From JANQRV01 sp964533785 (GTDB lineage Bacteria; Bacteroidota; Bacteroidia; Chitinophagales; Saprospiraceae), in NCBI GenBank assembly GCA_964533785.1, contig CAZHNG010000044.1:1-27324 (forward strand): a DNA stretch of 27,324 nucleotides, in the 5' to 3' direction. The position numbers and the translations under genes are program-made. The notes under the pieces were generated by a model that saw only the letters and a program-made list of their open reading frames with translations, had not been told where the DNA came from and made no database searches. Shown in pieces: positions 15,645 through 25,553 of this stretch (its first letter is position 1; each line of letters begins with the position of its first letter).

Positions 15645-17471
15645 ATGGAAAAAATAACCCTTTCCCAACGGCAAAAACCGTTCTTTGATTCATTCAAAGA
15701 AATGGTTAAGTACTGGGCGGCGGCGGCCCGTCCCTATCGCTGGTATTTCCTGGGTATCTACGTTTTTTATGCCATTGGCATTACAGCGGAACATATTCTG
15801 GTACCCATTTACTACCAAAAGATCGTCGATAGTATGGTCGTGGAGTCTACGGAACTGGCATCGGACCTGTTGCAGAGTAAATATGCTACTGTACTTCGTT
15901 ACATTTTTTACGTTGGCATACTCTCTATTACCAGGATCGGTATGTACCGGGTGGGAGACTGGTTTTTCGACCATTTTCGCCTGGGAACCGTTCGCAACCT
16001 GGAAAACGGAATGTTTGGCGACTATCTCAAACATGGCCGTAAATTTTTCGTCAATAACTTTGCCGGTGCCTTATTGAATGACCACCGGCAGATGCGGGGT
16101 GCTTTCGATGTATTTATGGATTACGGTACGTTCACTTTCTTTTGGTGGGTCATCGTTTTCTTTGGCAGCCTGATTGCATTGTCTTTTATCTTTCCACTGG
16201 CAGCGGTAGGCATTATTATCTGGTTTGGCCTGTACTTGATCATTGTTATTCAGGTATCGAAAAAGAAATACGTACACGAGCGGAAATTGGCCAGGCTCAA
16301 TTCCAGCATGACGGGTTTATTGGCGGATAATCTCAGCAATGCGATGACCATCAAGACTTTTGGTGCCGAAAGACGCGAGCAAAGATATTATGACCAACGC
16401 AATGAAGTGCGGCACCGCGCCCGGCATCGTTCCAAATACTGGAGCCGTTGGCGGAATGGTCTGCAAGGTACCATGCTTATTGTGTTGGATGTGAGTGTGT
16501 TGTTATTAGGGGCTTACTATTGGATGCAGGGCAAGATCAGCCCCGGGGTGATCGTCCTGTTGCTTTACTACGCAGGAAATATTTCCCAGGAAGTATGGAA
16601 TTTTTCCCGTATGATCAATTCTATGACCCAGGCGTACGCGGATGCCAATAAGTTCATGGAACACATTCGCATTAGCCCGGATATTAAAGATCCGGTGCAA
16701 CCAGACCAAAGGCTGGTTCGCAACGGAAGTGTCCATTTCAACAATATCACTTTTGCTTATCCGCAAGGTGCCCGGGTTTTTAATGGGTTCGACTTATTCA
16801 TTAAAGCAGGAGAGAAAGTGGGCATCGTTGGGCCCAGCGGCTCTGGTAAATCTACCTTGATTACTTTGCTGCAACGACATATGGATGTGCAGGAAGGCAG
16901 CATATTAATTGATGGCATTGATATTCGCGACCTGGAGCAATCCTATTTACGATCCAAAATTTCGCTGGTACCGCAAGATCCCAGCTTGTTTCACCGCAGC
17001 TTGAAGGATAATATTGCCTACGGAAAACCCGGCGCTACCATGGAAGAGATCATCGCCGCCGCCCGCAAAGCGCAGGCGCATGAATTCATCCTCGAAAGCC
17101 CGCAAGGTTACGACACCATGGTCGGGGAGCGGGGCATTAAATTATCGGGTGGACAACGGCAACGGATCGCTATTGCCCGTGCTATTCTTGAAGCGGAATC
17201 GGCGCCAATCGTAGTATTTGACGAAGCTACCAGCTCGCTCGACAATAAAGCGGAAAAGGAAATCCAGCAGGCGATAGATGCAGCACTTTCTGAATCAACG
17301 CGTACGGGAATTATCATCGCTCACCGGCTTTCGACTTTGCGCAATGTAGACCGGATCATCGTCCTCGATCAGGGACGGATCGTAGAGACGGGTACGCATC
17401 GTCAGTTACTGGCCAGGGATGGGTTGTACGCGGAATTGTATCATTGCCAGCGGATGGAAGTGGGGGCTTGA
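15645..17471 (+). CDS. MsbA-like ABC exporter (fused permease and ATPase)
   Basis: 608-aa half-transporter that would work as a homodimer in the inner membrane. The N-terminal ABC_membrane domain (about 30-335) contains six hydrophobic segments. The C-terminal nucleotide-binding domain (about 360-600) has every motif intact: Walker A GPSGSGKST (396-404), Q-loop Gln444, signature LSGGQ (500-504), Walker B IVVFDE with catalytic Glu527, D-loop SSLD, and H-loop His560. This is the lipid/multidrug/peptide exporter class (ABCB/MsbA type); cargo cannot be inferred. It does not obviously belong with the sugar-acid genes, and the 132-bp gap upstream suggests its own promoter. Confidence 0.95.
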   Translation: MEKITLSQRQKPFFDSFKEMVKYWAAAARPYRWYFLGIYVFYAIGITAEHILVPIYYQKIVDSMVVESTELASDLLQSKYATVLRYIFYVGILSITRIGMYRVGDWFFDHFRLGTVRNLENGMFGDYLKHGRKFFVNNFAGALLNDHRQMRGAFDVFMDYGTFTFFWWVIVFFGSLIALSFIFPLAAVGIIIWFGLYLIIVIQVSKKKYVHERKLARLNSSMTGLLADNLSNAMTIKTFGAERREQRYYDQRNEVRHRARHRSKYWSRWRNGLQGTMLIVLDVSVLLLGAYYWMQGKISPGVIVLLLYYAGNISQEVWNFSRMINSMTQAYADANKFMEHIRISPDIKDPVQPDQRLVRNGSVHFNNITFAYPQGARVFNGFDLFIKAGEKVGIVGPSGSGKSTLITLLQRHMDVQEGSILIDGIDIRDLEQSYLRSKISLVPQDPSLFHRSLKDNIAYGKPGATMEEIIAAARKAQAHEFILESPQGYDTMVGERGIKLSGGQRQRIAIARAILEAESAPIVVFDEATSSLDNKAEKEIQQAIDAALSESTRTGIIIAHRLSTLRNVDRIIVLDQGRIVETGTHRQLLARDGLYAELYHCQRMEVGA

Positions 17472-17586
17472 AGTGGAAAATGGCGATAGAAATCCGTGGA
17501 TATTAAGACGGCATTGGACACGGGAATAAATTTATGGCTTCTCACTAATCAGATGCCGCATCAATTAAACAAAATGACATATAAAT

Positions 17587-18165
17587 ATGCATTCCATTTC
17601 TAAAGTACCCTTTCAAGAACAGCTTGATACTTTTCAAAAACTTGGTTTTGAATTAAACCCAGGGGTAACAATTGCAGATATTGACCGATGGGGAGGACCT
17701 GAAGAATTTGAAAACGATCCCTACTATTTAATGTACATCACCCTCGGACAAACTATTGAAAGAGAACCTTGGACACCTTTGACTAACCGGTGCTGGGATT
17801 TCGATACAGAGGCGATCAGTGATCATGGCGATTATGTCAAAATCATCAAAAACCTGGATAGAATCACCAGAGGAGAGTTAACCTTTGAACATATCAAAGA
17901 CTACGTGGACCTAGAGCAAAGAAAAGCCTGGGTTTCATTTACAATAAACGGAGACTACTATCAGTGGGATCTGGATGTAAACGATGATTGGGTTGATCAT
18001 GGATTGTTTTCAAATGTTGTTGATTTAACCATGAAGTACAAAACGAAAGGAAAATACACCTATTTTAGCTCCGGAGGCCAAATGATGGTAGTCGGTTATG
18101 AGACCCCCGGCAGTCTTAAAAAATTGCAGGAGGCAACTCAACTTAAAATTGTCTGGATGAATTAA
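17587..18165 (+). CDS. Hypothetical protein, 192 aa
   Basis: I do not recognise this family. The protein is soluble-looking, with no signal peptide or membrane segment, and acidic and aromatic-rich: the middle carries GGPEEFENDPYYLMYITLG, and later come WVSFTINGDYYQWDLDVNDDW and KYTYFSSGGQMMVVGY. The C-terminal half looks like a beta-sheet sandwich with alternating aromatic and charged residues. The acidic, compact character recalls immunity or SMI1-like proteins of polymorphic toxin systems, but no toxin gene is adjacent, so that is only speculation. The start at 17587 is the first in-frame ATG. Likely a real gene by length and by the absence of a better competing frame. Confidence 0.7.
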   Translation: MHSISKVPFQEQLDTFQKLGFELNPGVTIADIDRWGGPEEFENDPYYLMYITLGQTIEREPWTPLTNRCWDFDTEAISDHGDYVKIIKNLDRITRGELTFEHIKDYVDLEQRKAWVSFTINGDYYQWDLDVNDDWVDHGLFSNVVDLTMKYKTKGKYTYFSSGGQMMVVGYETPGSLKKLQEATQLKIVWMN

Positions 18166-18284
18166 AAGTAATAATAAACTACTGCCTCTCACGATTGCTA
18201 CATGACAAACAACAGCTATCAAGTATTGTCCATACCTTGGGCAAAAGATTGGTTGCCAATGAATAATGCCCCCTCGTTTTGCTT

Positions 18285-18659
18285 TTACTCTCCCGTAAAT
18301 TCGATCAAATGCGCACTCACCGTAATCGTTCTTTTGATATAAAAAGGTGGAACCCCGCCAAAATGTTCTTCGGTAACAATATTGACCAAAGCCCTTGAAT
18401 TGGTCATCAGGTCGGCATTATTGAGCATATCTGCGTAGGCATTAGCATATAATTGCCTGCGGTTAATACCGCCGATGAGAAGGATGTATTCCACCTCGGC
18501 GCTGCCGGTTACTCTTTCGATCGTCTTGTAGTTATTGCCGGATAATTCCACCTGCGTGGAACTTTGATTGAGGTTGGCGATCAGTGCATTATTTACCCCG
18601 CATGAACTCAACGCCAATAGAGATAATGTAAAAATGGCTATAATCCCTAAGTTTTTCAT
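18285..18659 (-). CDS. Small lipoprotein, DUF6567-like
   Basis: 124-aa lipoprotein with a type II signal peptide and a lipobox ending ALSSC (Cys20). The mature part starts GVNNALIANLNQSSTQVELS and continues NYKTIERVTGSAEVEYILLIGG, then a helical segment, ANAYADMLNNADL, and a C-terminal pair of beta strands. This arrangement resembles the small Bacteroidota lipoprotein family annotated DUF6567, whose function is unknown; the name is from memory. I chose ATG 18659 over an upstream ATG at 18680 because it places the basic residue and hydrophobic core directly at the N-terminus. It is convergent with the hypothetical gene to its left. Confidence 0.75.
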   Translation of the reverse strand: MKNLGIIAIFTLSLLALSSCGVNNALIANLNQSSTQVELSGNNYKTIERVTGSAEVEYILLIGGINRRQLYANAYADMLNNADLMTNSRALVNIVTEEHFGGVPPFYIKRTITVSAHLIEFTGE

Positions 18660-18892
18660 AGTCCAATATTTTGTGAGCAATGTAAACTAATTTCGATTGT
18701 GCTTATAACCATATTCATCACTTAGTAAGGGTGATTTTTATCTTTTAAGACGGCCTCGGTTTGTGATCGCTGTCTGCGGCACTCTTTTCCACAGCTGAAG
18801 TCTTAGGTGAGACAAGGGGAGAATCTTTAGGTCAAGCAGGAACCGTCTTGTTTTCAAAAATGTAAAAGAAAAGATACAGAACTTAACTTCAA

Positions 18893-19480
18893 TCAGACAT
18901 TGCAAAAAATATTGCTCAGGCCCTTCAAGTTCAATTGTCTGCAACCGAAAAAAAATCTTTGGCCCCATGGAACGGATAATCTTCAGGCTTATAAGCTGTA
19001 TATAGCTGCAATGACAAATAGTTTGGAAAGCGGAGAGAAAGGGTACAGGAAGATTGATTATATAAAGAAGGTTATTCAGTTAGATTCTAATTTTGCTGCT
19101 GCTCATGCTTACCTTGGGGAATTGTATTCTTATTCTGCATCTTGGTTTTTTGATCACGAACTGTCCAATCAGGAGGCTTACGAATTAGCAAAAAAAGAGT
19201 TTGAAATAGCAATAAGGTTGAATCCATACGAAGAAGCTGCTTTTTTTTCATAGCAATGATTTATGCGGCTGTTCAGGATGAAAATCAGGCCCTGGCATGG
19301 CTAGAAAAAAGCGTTAAGGAACAGCCTACTTTCTCACCAAAAATTCCCCATAAATGAGGAGGTATACCCGCCAACTAACCCCATATTTAGGAATATTCAA
19401 CTACATGTCTGGAATATGCCAGATAAACCGCATGAGAGGTTAACCAAACCTTCATCTTGCTGTTATAACCCTGTTTTCAA
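18893..19480 (+). pseudogene. Frameshifted TPR-domain protein gene remnant
   Basis: Homologous-looking sequence runs through three frames. Frame 1 (18893-18976) encodes SDIAKNIAQALQVQLSATEK, a sequence typical of the segment before the TPRs in cyclase- and CadC-like TPR proteins. Frame 2 continues at about 18969 with GTDNLQAYKLYIAAM and two TPR-like helices pairs (KVIQLDSNFAAAHAYLGELY, EIAIRLNPYEEAAFF) to a stop at 19253. Frame 3 resumes at 19247, across a run of eight T, with IAMIYAAVQDENQALAWLEK. From about 19350 the frame changes again and runs as VYPPTNPIFRNIQLHVWN into the sequence upstream of the next gene. The N-terminal part of the parental protein is not recognisable. Either a decaying gene or, less likely, several sequencing indels. 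Confidence 0.75.
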
Positions 19481-19511
19481 ATGTACTTTATTTCGAATAA
19501 TAAATATTTTT

Positions 19512-22500
19512 ATGAAGAAATTCTTACTTTTTTCTAGTCTCTTTTTGCTTTTAACTAGTGCGATAATGGCGCAAGCCGTAATTCGCTTGGTGCAATTCGA
19601 TCCTTTGCAAGAAACGGTAACTGTCAAAAATGTTGGGAACAGCGCCCTCGATATTACTAACTACCAATTTTGCTTAGGGCCGGGACAATACAATAGTATC
19701 AGTAATTATACCAGCCTTACTGGTGATCTGGATTTGAGTGCTGATGAAGAAGTTACCATCGACTTGACCTCTGGGTCACAAAACGTAACCGCTTTACCCG
19801 ATGCGAACGGCGCCCTGGGCTTGTTTGCTAACACCAGCTTTAGTTCCAATAGTCCGGATGATTTGATCGACTTTGTACAGTGGGGCGCTGGTAACCAGAA
19901 CCGTGTTGGTCAGGCTGTTACTGCAGGTCGCTGGGATAGTGCGAACAACTTCATTAGCGGGGAACCACCGTATACCTTTACCGGTGATGCGGCGGATGTT
20001 GGTCCTGGGTTTTGGGAAAGTACGGTTGATGAAGCCATTACATATATTGCTCAGTTAAGTGGTTCACAGGAAGTATTGCCTGTGAACAGTACCGGCCAAG
20101 GTTTGATCGAAGCCGTTTTGGATGGCAATCAACTAACGGTAAGCGGTACTTTTGATCGTTTGATCGGCGATTTTGATACCAATATTGGTGCGCACATCCA
20201 CATGGGAGTAGCCGGAAAAAACGGAGGGGTCGTTTTGGTACTTTCTCCTACGCTCGACGCTGATGGGAAAGGAGGAAGTTTCGAGGCGGCTAACAATACA
20301 TTCCAACTGACGCAAGGTCAAATTGATACTTTACAGACCCGGGGTTATTACGTTAACATCCATTCCACCCGCAATCCTTCGGGAGAAATAAGGGGCCAGT
20401 TATTGCCCGATGCGGATGCCTATTTTCACGCTAATCTGTTCGGCAGTAGTGAAGTACCGGCCGTGATGTCGCAAGGAGCAGGAAGTCTTTTGTTTGAATT
20501 GCACGACGATACGCTGATTGCTACGGGTAGTTGGGCGGGATTGTCTTCACCTATTGCATTTGCTATCGGCGGTGGAGCACATATTCACCAGGCACCGGCT
20601 GGTCGGAATGCAGGCATTGCTTTTCTTTTGAATTTTAGCGCCGATATGGATACTTTGGGCGCAATTCTTGACGCAAATAATGTATTTGTTTTAAATGCAG
20701 ACCAACAAGCGGCCCTGCTTAATGATGAGTTTTACATAAATATCCACTCCGAAAACTTTACCGGAGGCGAATTGCGCGGACAGGTATTACCGTTGAGCGT
20801 AGCGAGATTCATCATTGAATTGAGCGCCAATCAGGAAGTATTACCACAATTGAGTTTTGCCCACGGGAAAATGGTTGCTTCATTGGATGCAAATAACAAC
20901 TTGACGCTTAGCGGAACTTACAACGAGCTGGAAAGCGATCTGAATGTCGATATTGTCGGCGGTGCTCATATCCACGGTGCACAAGCCGGAGAAAATGGCG
21001 GTATAAAATTCGTACTCACGCCCAGCCCTGAGGATAATCGCAACGGCACTTTTAACACTGTAGATAATACCTTTACCTTAAACGAAGGACAAGTTGATTC
21101 TCTACTGGCTCGTCAGTTGTACGTGAACATCCACAGTCTGGATATTCCATCCGGAGAATTGCGCGGACAAGTTTTACCGGAAGCACAGATCTATTTTCTT
21201 GGTCAGTTAAGTGGCGCACAGGAGGTACAACCCGTCATCAGCCAGGGTAGCGGTACAATTATTACGGAATTACTAGGTACGAACCTTACCTTTACCGGAA
21301 GCGTCCGCAATATCAATTCCGGTATCAATACGAATATTTTAGGCGGAATGCATTTACATACCGGAATGGCGGGTGAAAACGGGCCAGTAGAGATTCCCTT
21401 AAACATTAACACCCTCAATGGGGGCACAGCTGCAGACCTTTTGGCTACTGATAACCAATTTGCGGTTACGCAGGGTTTAATTGATACGATCAGGCGTCGC
21501 GGCACCTACTTCAATGTACATTCCTTTGCCGTTGGCTCGGGAGAGGTACGTGGTCAGGCGCTGCCGTTTAGCCGGGCTAATTTTTACAGTAATCTGGCCG
21601 GTTCGCACGAAATACCCGCCCAGAATTCAACTGCTTTTGGTGTGCTTACTGCTGAATATACCGGTAATACACTCGTTATTTCGGGTAGTTTAGACGGTTT
21701 GAGCAGTCCCATCGCTACGGAAATCTTAGGCGGTGGTCATCTTCATCTGGGCGATGCCGGTACTAATGGTCCGGTGAGTATTCCCCTTAACCTGAATATT
21801 GGAAGCGGCATGATGGGGACTAAGCTAATGGCTGCTGATAATGCATACGATGTTACCACGGGGCAATTGGATTCTATTCGCAATCGCCAGACCTATTTCA
21901 ATTTCCATACCGCCAATTTCCAAAGCGGTGAAATTCGGGGTCAGTTATTGCCTTATGCCCAATCGGTATTTACGACCAGTCTTTCCGGAGATAATGAAAA
22001 CCCGGCCGTAGCCAGTACTGGAACGGGAGGGATGAAATTCGAATTAGTGGGCAACCAACTGAAAGCCTCCGGTAGTTTCGCAAATTTAAGCAGTGATTAC
22101 AATATGGATATTGGGTCTCATATTCATTTCGGTGATGCTTCCCAAAACGGACCGGTTTTAACGCCATTTGCCATTGAGCTGGATCCTTCGCAGAGAGCCG
22201 GTGCTTACGCAGCGGACCAAAATGTATTCGATTTAACGGAGGGTCAACTGGATACCTTGGTAGCGGGCGGTTTGTATGTCAACATTCACTCTGTCGATTC
22301 ACCTTCGGGGGAACTTCGCGGTCAGATCTTGAATGATGCCAACCAATTTCCGATCGGAACCATGGTCTTTTCACCAGAAGATAATGCGGAGGTCACTCTT
22401 GATGGCCTGGACACACCTTTTGAAGCACTTTGGATGCCAAGTGTTGATCCTGATGACAATCTGCAAGTGTACGATTTTGAATTAGGATTGGATACGGCCT

Positions 22501-22982
22501 TTACATTGACCCTATTCCGCAGTGAGCAGGGGACGGATACGCTTTTCGCGACAACTTTCGGCGTTGTAGATACCCTTTTGGCCCAAAATGGAGTTGGAGC
22601 GGGCAATTCTATTTCTATTTTCCACCGGGTTGTTAGCTCCGACGGAAGTGTGCAAACTGCTGGTCCTTCAAAACGCATCACCTTGACAAGAGATGAAACA
22701 ACAGCGGTGAATACCAAGTTCCAGGATGCCATTAGCTGGGTACTTAGTCCAGTTCCTTTCCGCGATCAATTGGTTATGAATATCAATGCTGATCTATCGG
22801 GTAATTCCAGAAGCGTGATTTACAATCAGAACGGTCAGGCGATCTTTACCCGTCAATTTCAATTGAACAAAGGACAAAATACCTTGAATTTTGAGCTGTC
22901 GGAGTTAAGCGCCGGATTTTATGTGGTAGCACTCTTTATTGAGGGGGAGTTGGCTGGATTCCAGAAAGTTGTTAAGGAGTGA
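19512..22982 (+). CDS. Secreted protein with six CHRD domains and a T9SS sorting domain
   Basis: 1156-aa secreted protein. A signal peptide (MKKFLLFSSLFLLLTSAIMAQ) is followed by a lamin-tail-like beta-sandwich (about residues 23-175). Six tandem CHRD domains of about 127 residues start near nt 20043, 20421, 20804, 21189, 21579 and 21966. Each has an opening LSGxQEVxP, a central GGxHIHxGxAGxNG and a closing (Y/F)(V/F)N(I/V/F)H(S/T)xxxxSGE(I/L/V)RGQ(L/V)LP. A further beta-sandwich (about 22340-22700) and a C-terminal type IX sorting domain (AISWVLSPVPFRDQLVMNIN ... FYVVALFIEGELAGFQKVV) complete it. CHRD domains occur in chordin and many bacterial surface proteins; function is unknown. The longer frame from 19416 is pseudogene tail, so I start at 19512. 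Confidence 0.93.
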   Translation: MKKFLLFSSLFLLLTSAIMAQAVIRLVQFDPLQETVTVKNVGNSALDITNYQFCLGPGQYNSISNYTSLTGDLDLSADEEVTIDLTSGSQNVTALPDANGALGLFANTSFSSNSPDDLIDFVQWGAGNQNRVGQAVTAGRWDSANNFISGEPPYTFTGDAADVGPGFWESTVDEAITYIAQLSGSQEVLPVNSTGQGLIEAVLDGNQLTVSGTFDRLIGDFDTNIGAHIHMGVAGKNGGVVLVLSPTLDADGKGGSFEAANNTFQLTQGQIDTLQTRGYYVNIHSTRNPSGEIRGQLLPDADAYFHANLFGSSEVPAVMSQGAGSLLFELHDDTLIATGSWAGLSSPIAFAIGGGAHIHQAPAGRNAGIAFLLNFSADMDTLGAILDANNVFVLNADQQAALLNDEFYINIHSENFTGGELRGQVLPLSVARFIIELSANQEVLPQLSFAHGKMVASLDANNNLTLSGTYNELESDLNVDIVGGAHIHGAQAGENGGIKFVLTPSPEDNRNGTFNTVDNTFTLNEGQVDSLLARQLYVNIHSLDIPSGELRGQVLPEAQIYFLGQLSGAQEVQPVISQGSGTIITELLGTNLTFTGSVRNINSGINTNILGGMHLHTGMAGENGPVEIPLNINTLNGGTAADLLATDNQFAVTQGLIDTIRRRGTYFNVHSFAVGSGEVRGQALPFSRANFYSNLAGSHEIPAQNSTAFGVLTAEYTGNTLVISGSLDGLSSPIATEILGGGHLHLGDAGTNGPVSIPLNLNIGSGMMGTKLMAADNAYDVTTGQLDSIRNRQTYFNFHTANFQSGEIRGQLLPYAQSVFTTSLSGDNENPAVASTGTGGMKFELVGNQLKASGSFANLSSDYNMDIGSHIHFGDASQNGPVLTPFAIELDPSQRAGAYAADQNVFDLTEGQLDTLVAGGLYVNIHSVDSPSGELRGQILNDANQFPIGTMVFSPEDNAEVTLDGLDTPFEALWMPSVDPDDNLQVYDFELGLDTAFTLTLFRSEQGTDTLFATTFGVVDTLLAQNGVGAGNSISIFHRVVSSDGSVQTAGPSKRITLTRDETTAVNTKFQDAISWVLSPVPFRDQLVMNINADLSGNSRSVIYNQNGQAIFTRQFQLNKGQNTLNFELSELSAGFYVVALFIEGELAGFQKVVKE

Positions 22983-23050
22983 TTGGTGAATGGCAAATAC
23001 TTAATTTCTAAGCGTACTTAGTTGAGCTAAATACTTTAGAATCAAATTCA

Positions 23051-23095
23051 AAAAGGCACAGATAGGAGCGTTTCTCTTCATTCTGTGTCTTTTTA
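23051..23095 (+). terminator. Intrinsic terminator of the CHRD gene
   Basis: A 12-bp stem (23051-23062 with 23082-23093, one G-U pair) whose right arm runs into a T-stretch (GTGTCTTTTT), about 70 bp after the stop. The A-rich left arm mirrors the T-tract, so it could terminate in both directions, which suits the convergent gene pair here. Confidence 0.7.
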
Positions 23096-23112
23096 GTAAA
23101 AGATATTGGCTG

Positions 23113-23302
23113 GAGCTGTATCATCATAAGTCAACACCAAGACGATAAGGCCAAATAATTTACCGCAAAGTGCACAAAGAAGCACGAAGAAAAAAAATCC
23201 CTACCTGCGATGCCGCAAGGCAGGCAGGTTTGCGTGCCTTTGCGTTCTTTGTGGTGATTAATTTTGCCATTGTTTTTTAAGGCTTACTTTTGATATAACC
23301 TC
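23113..23302. mobile_element. MITE-like element, copy 2
   Basis: Shares its left module (ATAAGTCAACAC, CGATAAGGCCAAATAATT) and right module (GTGATTAATTTTGCCATTG to the CTC end) with the element at 12828-13073, and its ends are imperfect inverted repeats of the same GAGGTTGTATCAAAAGT type. The centre differs: an imperfect long hairpin with arms of about 28 nt (ACCGCAAAGTGCACAAAG and CTTTGCGTTCTTTGTGGT) surrounding a GC-rich inner hairpin (ACCTGC with GCAGGT, near 23203-23230). No nested insertion is present. It lies between two convergent genes. Confidence 0.75.
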
Positions 23303-23315
23303 ATTGTCTTTTTTC

Positions 23316-25496
23316 CTACATTCGCCACAAATAGCTAGCCTTAAAAAAGAAACTACTTTTACGCCGTCTAAAGTGGTCAACTTCCCGATAATTCCTCAGG
23401 CTTGGATTCCATTCCTGGTGATCGTATAATGCTCCGTAGCCAAAATGGACCACCGTACCCGGAATAAGGGTGAAGGAAGCGAGATAATCCGTAAATAGGT
23501 CTTTTGCTCTGGTGTCGTATTCCAGAATGGCGCGCAGAAAAAAGAATTGATTGAGTTGAAAAATATTGCGAGCCCGGATGATGGTGCGGTCAAACTCCTT
23601 AATTCCATCAGATTCTCGAGTGAAGTTGGAATACAACATCGTCCATACGGAGCTGAATTGATCGGAAGCCTGCCAATTGAGATTGGCGGACAAGTCAATT
23701 CCTCTACCACTGTATGGCAATAGATCTTCCTCGAAAATATACCGGATCTTATTCGATTTCATGAAGTTGAGACCCAGTTGCAACCTTTTGTTGACTTGAC
23801 TGGAGGCAGTGGCATTATACTGATTGCGGTTGAATTTTATGCCCCGGAATATTTCATCTCTCAAGGCAAAACCTACCCCGATGGTCGTACTGCGTATCCA
23901 ACGGGTACGGAAGGTATAGCCGTAGTTTTTTTCCCAAAGGCCACTGGGATGATCGTAAGTTTGAGCGATGGTAAACTGGTTGTCGATACGATTCAGGATT
24001 TTTGACTCGGGATAAATTTTAGGGTTAGCAAAAAACGAATATTCAGTCATTCCCGTTCTGCCGACAAAACCGACGGCAGTACTGAAGTCCTGGGATAAAT
24101 TAACCACCTGGGCCTGGAAGGTGAAGTTGCGTTGGTCTTTGGTGTATTGCAGTAGGGAGGCAGATTCGTGCCTGGTATCTGGTTCGGAGGAAAGTTTCGT
24201 AAATGAATTGATCAAATGAGTGGAAATAGTACTGGATTGGCTTAATCTGATGGTACCATCTATCCCAGCTACGTCATTGGCACTTTCTTCGGAAGCCCGG
24301 CGCGTATAGATGCCACCAATAAAGCTATCTCCCTTGAGCGCACGAATGAAACGGCCAATGTAAACCTGATCGTTTTTATTCTCTTCTTCATTTAATTGGT
24401 TCGTGTTATCCGAAGCGAAAATGGTAGCAAACCGATTTTTGGATCCAATTTTACCTGAAAATTTAAAGGCCGCATCCGGATCTACAATTGTTCGGGTATT
24501 AACCACTGCCCTTAATCCATCACCACCCATTCCCGCTACGTTGAACATTTCGCTTCCTTCCAGAAAGAATAGCCGTCTTTCCGGAAAGAGGACAGCGAAG
24601 CGCAGGTTGTCTTCAATTTGGCTGGCATCGGATTCTACCTGGCTAAAATCCGGATTATAAGTTGCGTCCAGTACTAAGTCGGAAGAAATACCCCATTTTC
24701 CTGTTAAACCAATTTCTGTTTTACCACCCGTTTTGTGTTTTTCTCCTTCTGCGAATGTGCGTCCTTCTCCGTAGGTGACGGCGGGTAATAACTCCAATAA
24801 AGTATTAGGCTTCAGCCCTTCGTATTGAAGGGGCATGGATTGGATTAAAAATGCAAATCCTTTATCCGGATCCATTGGGGGATAGGTAGCTTGCATGGAT
24901 AAACGACTGATTTTCCTTTCGAAGATAACTCCCATATCCACTAATCCTTTCCTCACGGAATAACGGATGCTTTTGAGCGGGATTCTCACTTCTACCGTGT
25001 AACCTTCGTCGTGAATGATGGCTTTACTGTACCAAACAAAATCTGCACCTGCATCTTCTACGCCGTTACTGTAGCGGGTATCCATTTGTATTCCGGAGGG
25101 GTTGATGTACAACGCATACAGCGATTGGTGATCATTGTAAGAATCTAAATTGATGCATACCCAGTCATCGTTCCGGATCTTATCTCTTTGTGCCAGAGAG
25201 GTTTTAATAAGGTTGGGTTTGTCCTCGCATTTGAAACCAAAGTACAGGTTATCTTCGTCGTAAGCCATGACCACTTCCGTTTTAAATCCTAAAGGTTTTT
25301 CAAAATCCGGAACGAAGGTTCTAAAGCCAGTTACGCTGGGAGCTGTTTGCCATATTTCATCATCCAGTTTTCCATCTAATACGGGTGGAACGATGACTTT
25401 AACCGGTTTAACGGGATCAACAGCTGCAAAAGAAGGGATACATATCATGCAGAACAAAGCATAAAGAATGGTCTTTATCCAGGCTAGTTTAAACAT
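23316..25496 (-). CDS. DUF5916 outer-membrane protein with CBM9-like N-terminal domain
   Basis: 726-aa exported protein. A signal peptide (about 1-24, ending IPSFAA) is followed by a carbohydrate-binding family 9-like beta-sandwich (about 35-220, with PPVLDGKLDDEIWQTAP, AYDEDNLYFGFKCED and YTVEVRIPLKSIRY). A DUF5916 domain from about 235 to the end has the typical NPDFSQVESDASQIEDNLRF and LFPERRLFFLEGSEMF strings. The long C-terminal part alternates polar and aromatic residues as a beta-barrel would. Members are common in Bacteroidota and sometimes labelled hydrolases without evidence; a role in outer-membrane binding or uptake is inferred. It is divergent from the Spondin_N gene and convergent with the CHRD gene. 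Confidence 0.9.
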   Translation of the reverse strand: MFKLAWIKTILYALFCMICIPSFAAVDPVKPVKVIVPPVLDGKLDDEIWQTAPSVTGFRTFVPDFEKPLGFKTEVVMAYDEDNLYFGFKCEDKPNLIKTSLAQRDKIRNDDWVCINLDSYNDHQSLYALYINPSGIQMDTRYSNGVEDAGADFVWYSKAIIHDEGYTVEVRIPLKSIRYSVRKGLVDMGVIFERKISRLSMQATYPPMDPDKGFAFLIQSMPLQYEGLKPNTLLELLPAVTYGEGRTFAEGEKHKTGGKTEIGLTGKWGISSDLVLDATYNPDFSQVESDASQIEDNLRFAVLFPERRLFFLEGSEMFNVAGMGGDGLRAVVNTRTIVDPDAAFKFSGKIGSKNRFATIFASDNTNQLNEEENKNDQVYIGRFIRALKGDSFIGGIYTRRASEESANDVAGIDGTIRLSQSSTISTHLINSFTKLSSEPDTRHESASLLQYTKDQRNFTFQAQVVNLSQDFSTAVGFVGRTGMTEYSFFANPKIYPESKILNRIDNQFTIAQTYDHPSGLWEKNYGYTFRTRWIRSTTIGVGFALRDEIFRGIKFNRNQYNATASSQVNKRLQLGLNFMKSNKIRYIFEEDLLPYSGRGIDLSANLNWQASDQFSSVWTMLYSNFTRESDGIKEFDRTIIRARNIFQLNQFFFLRAILEYDTRAKDLFTDYLASFTLIPGTVVHFGYGALYDHQEWNPSLRNYREVDHFRRRKSSFFFKASYLWRM

Positions 25497-25553
25497 ATCA
25501 TGGCATTGAAAAGGTGCAAAATTCTAATGAAGTTACGGTTTCCTGGGAAATTC

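Noticed and set aside
17587..18165. Immunity protein of a polymorphic toxin system
   Set aside because: Composition is suggestive, but there is no adjacent toxin gene and I cannot match a named immunity family.
19416..19511. N-terminal extension of the CHRD protein
   Set aside because: The 32 extra residues continue the neighbouring TPR pseudogene frame, and a canonical signal peptide begins at the ATG at 19512.
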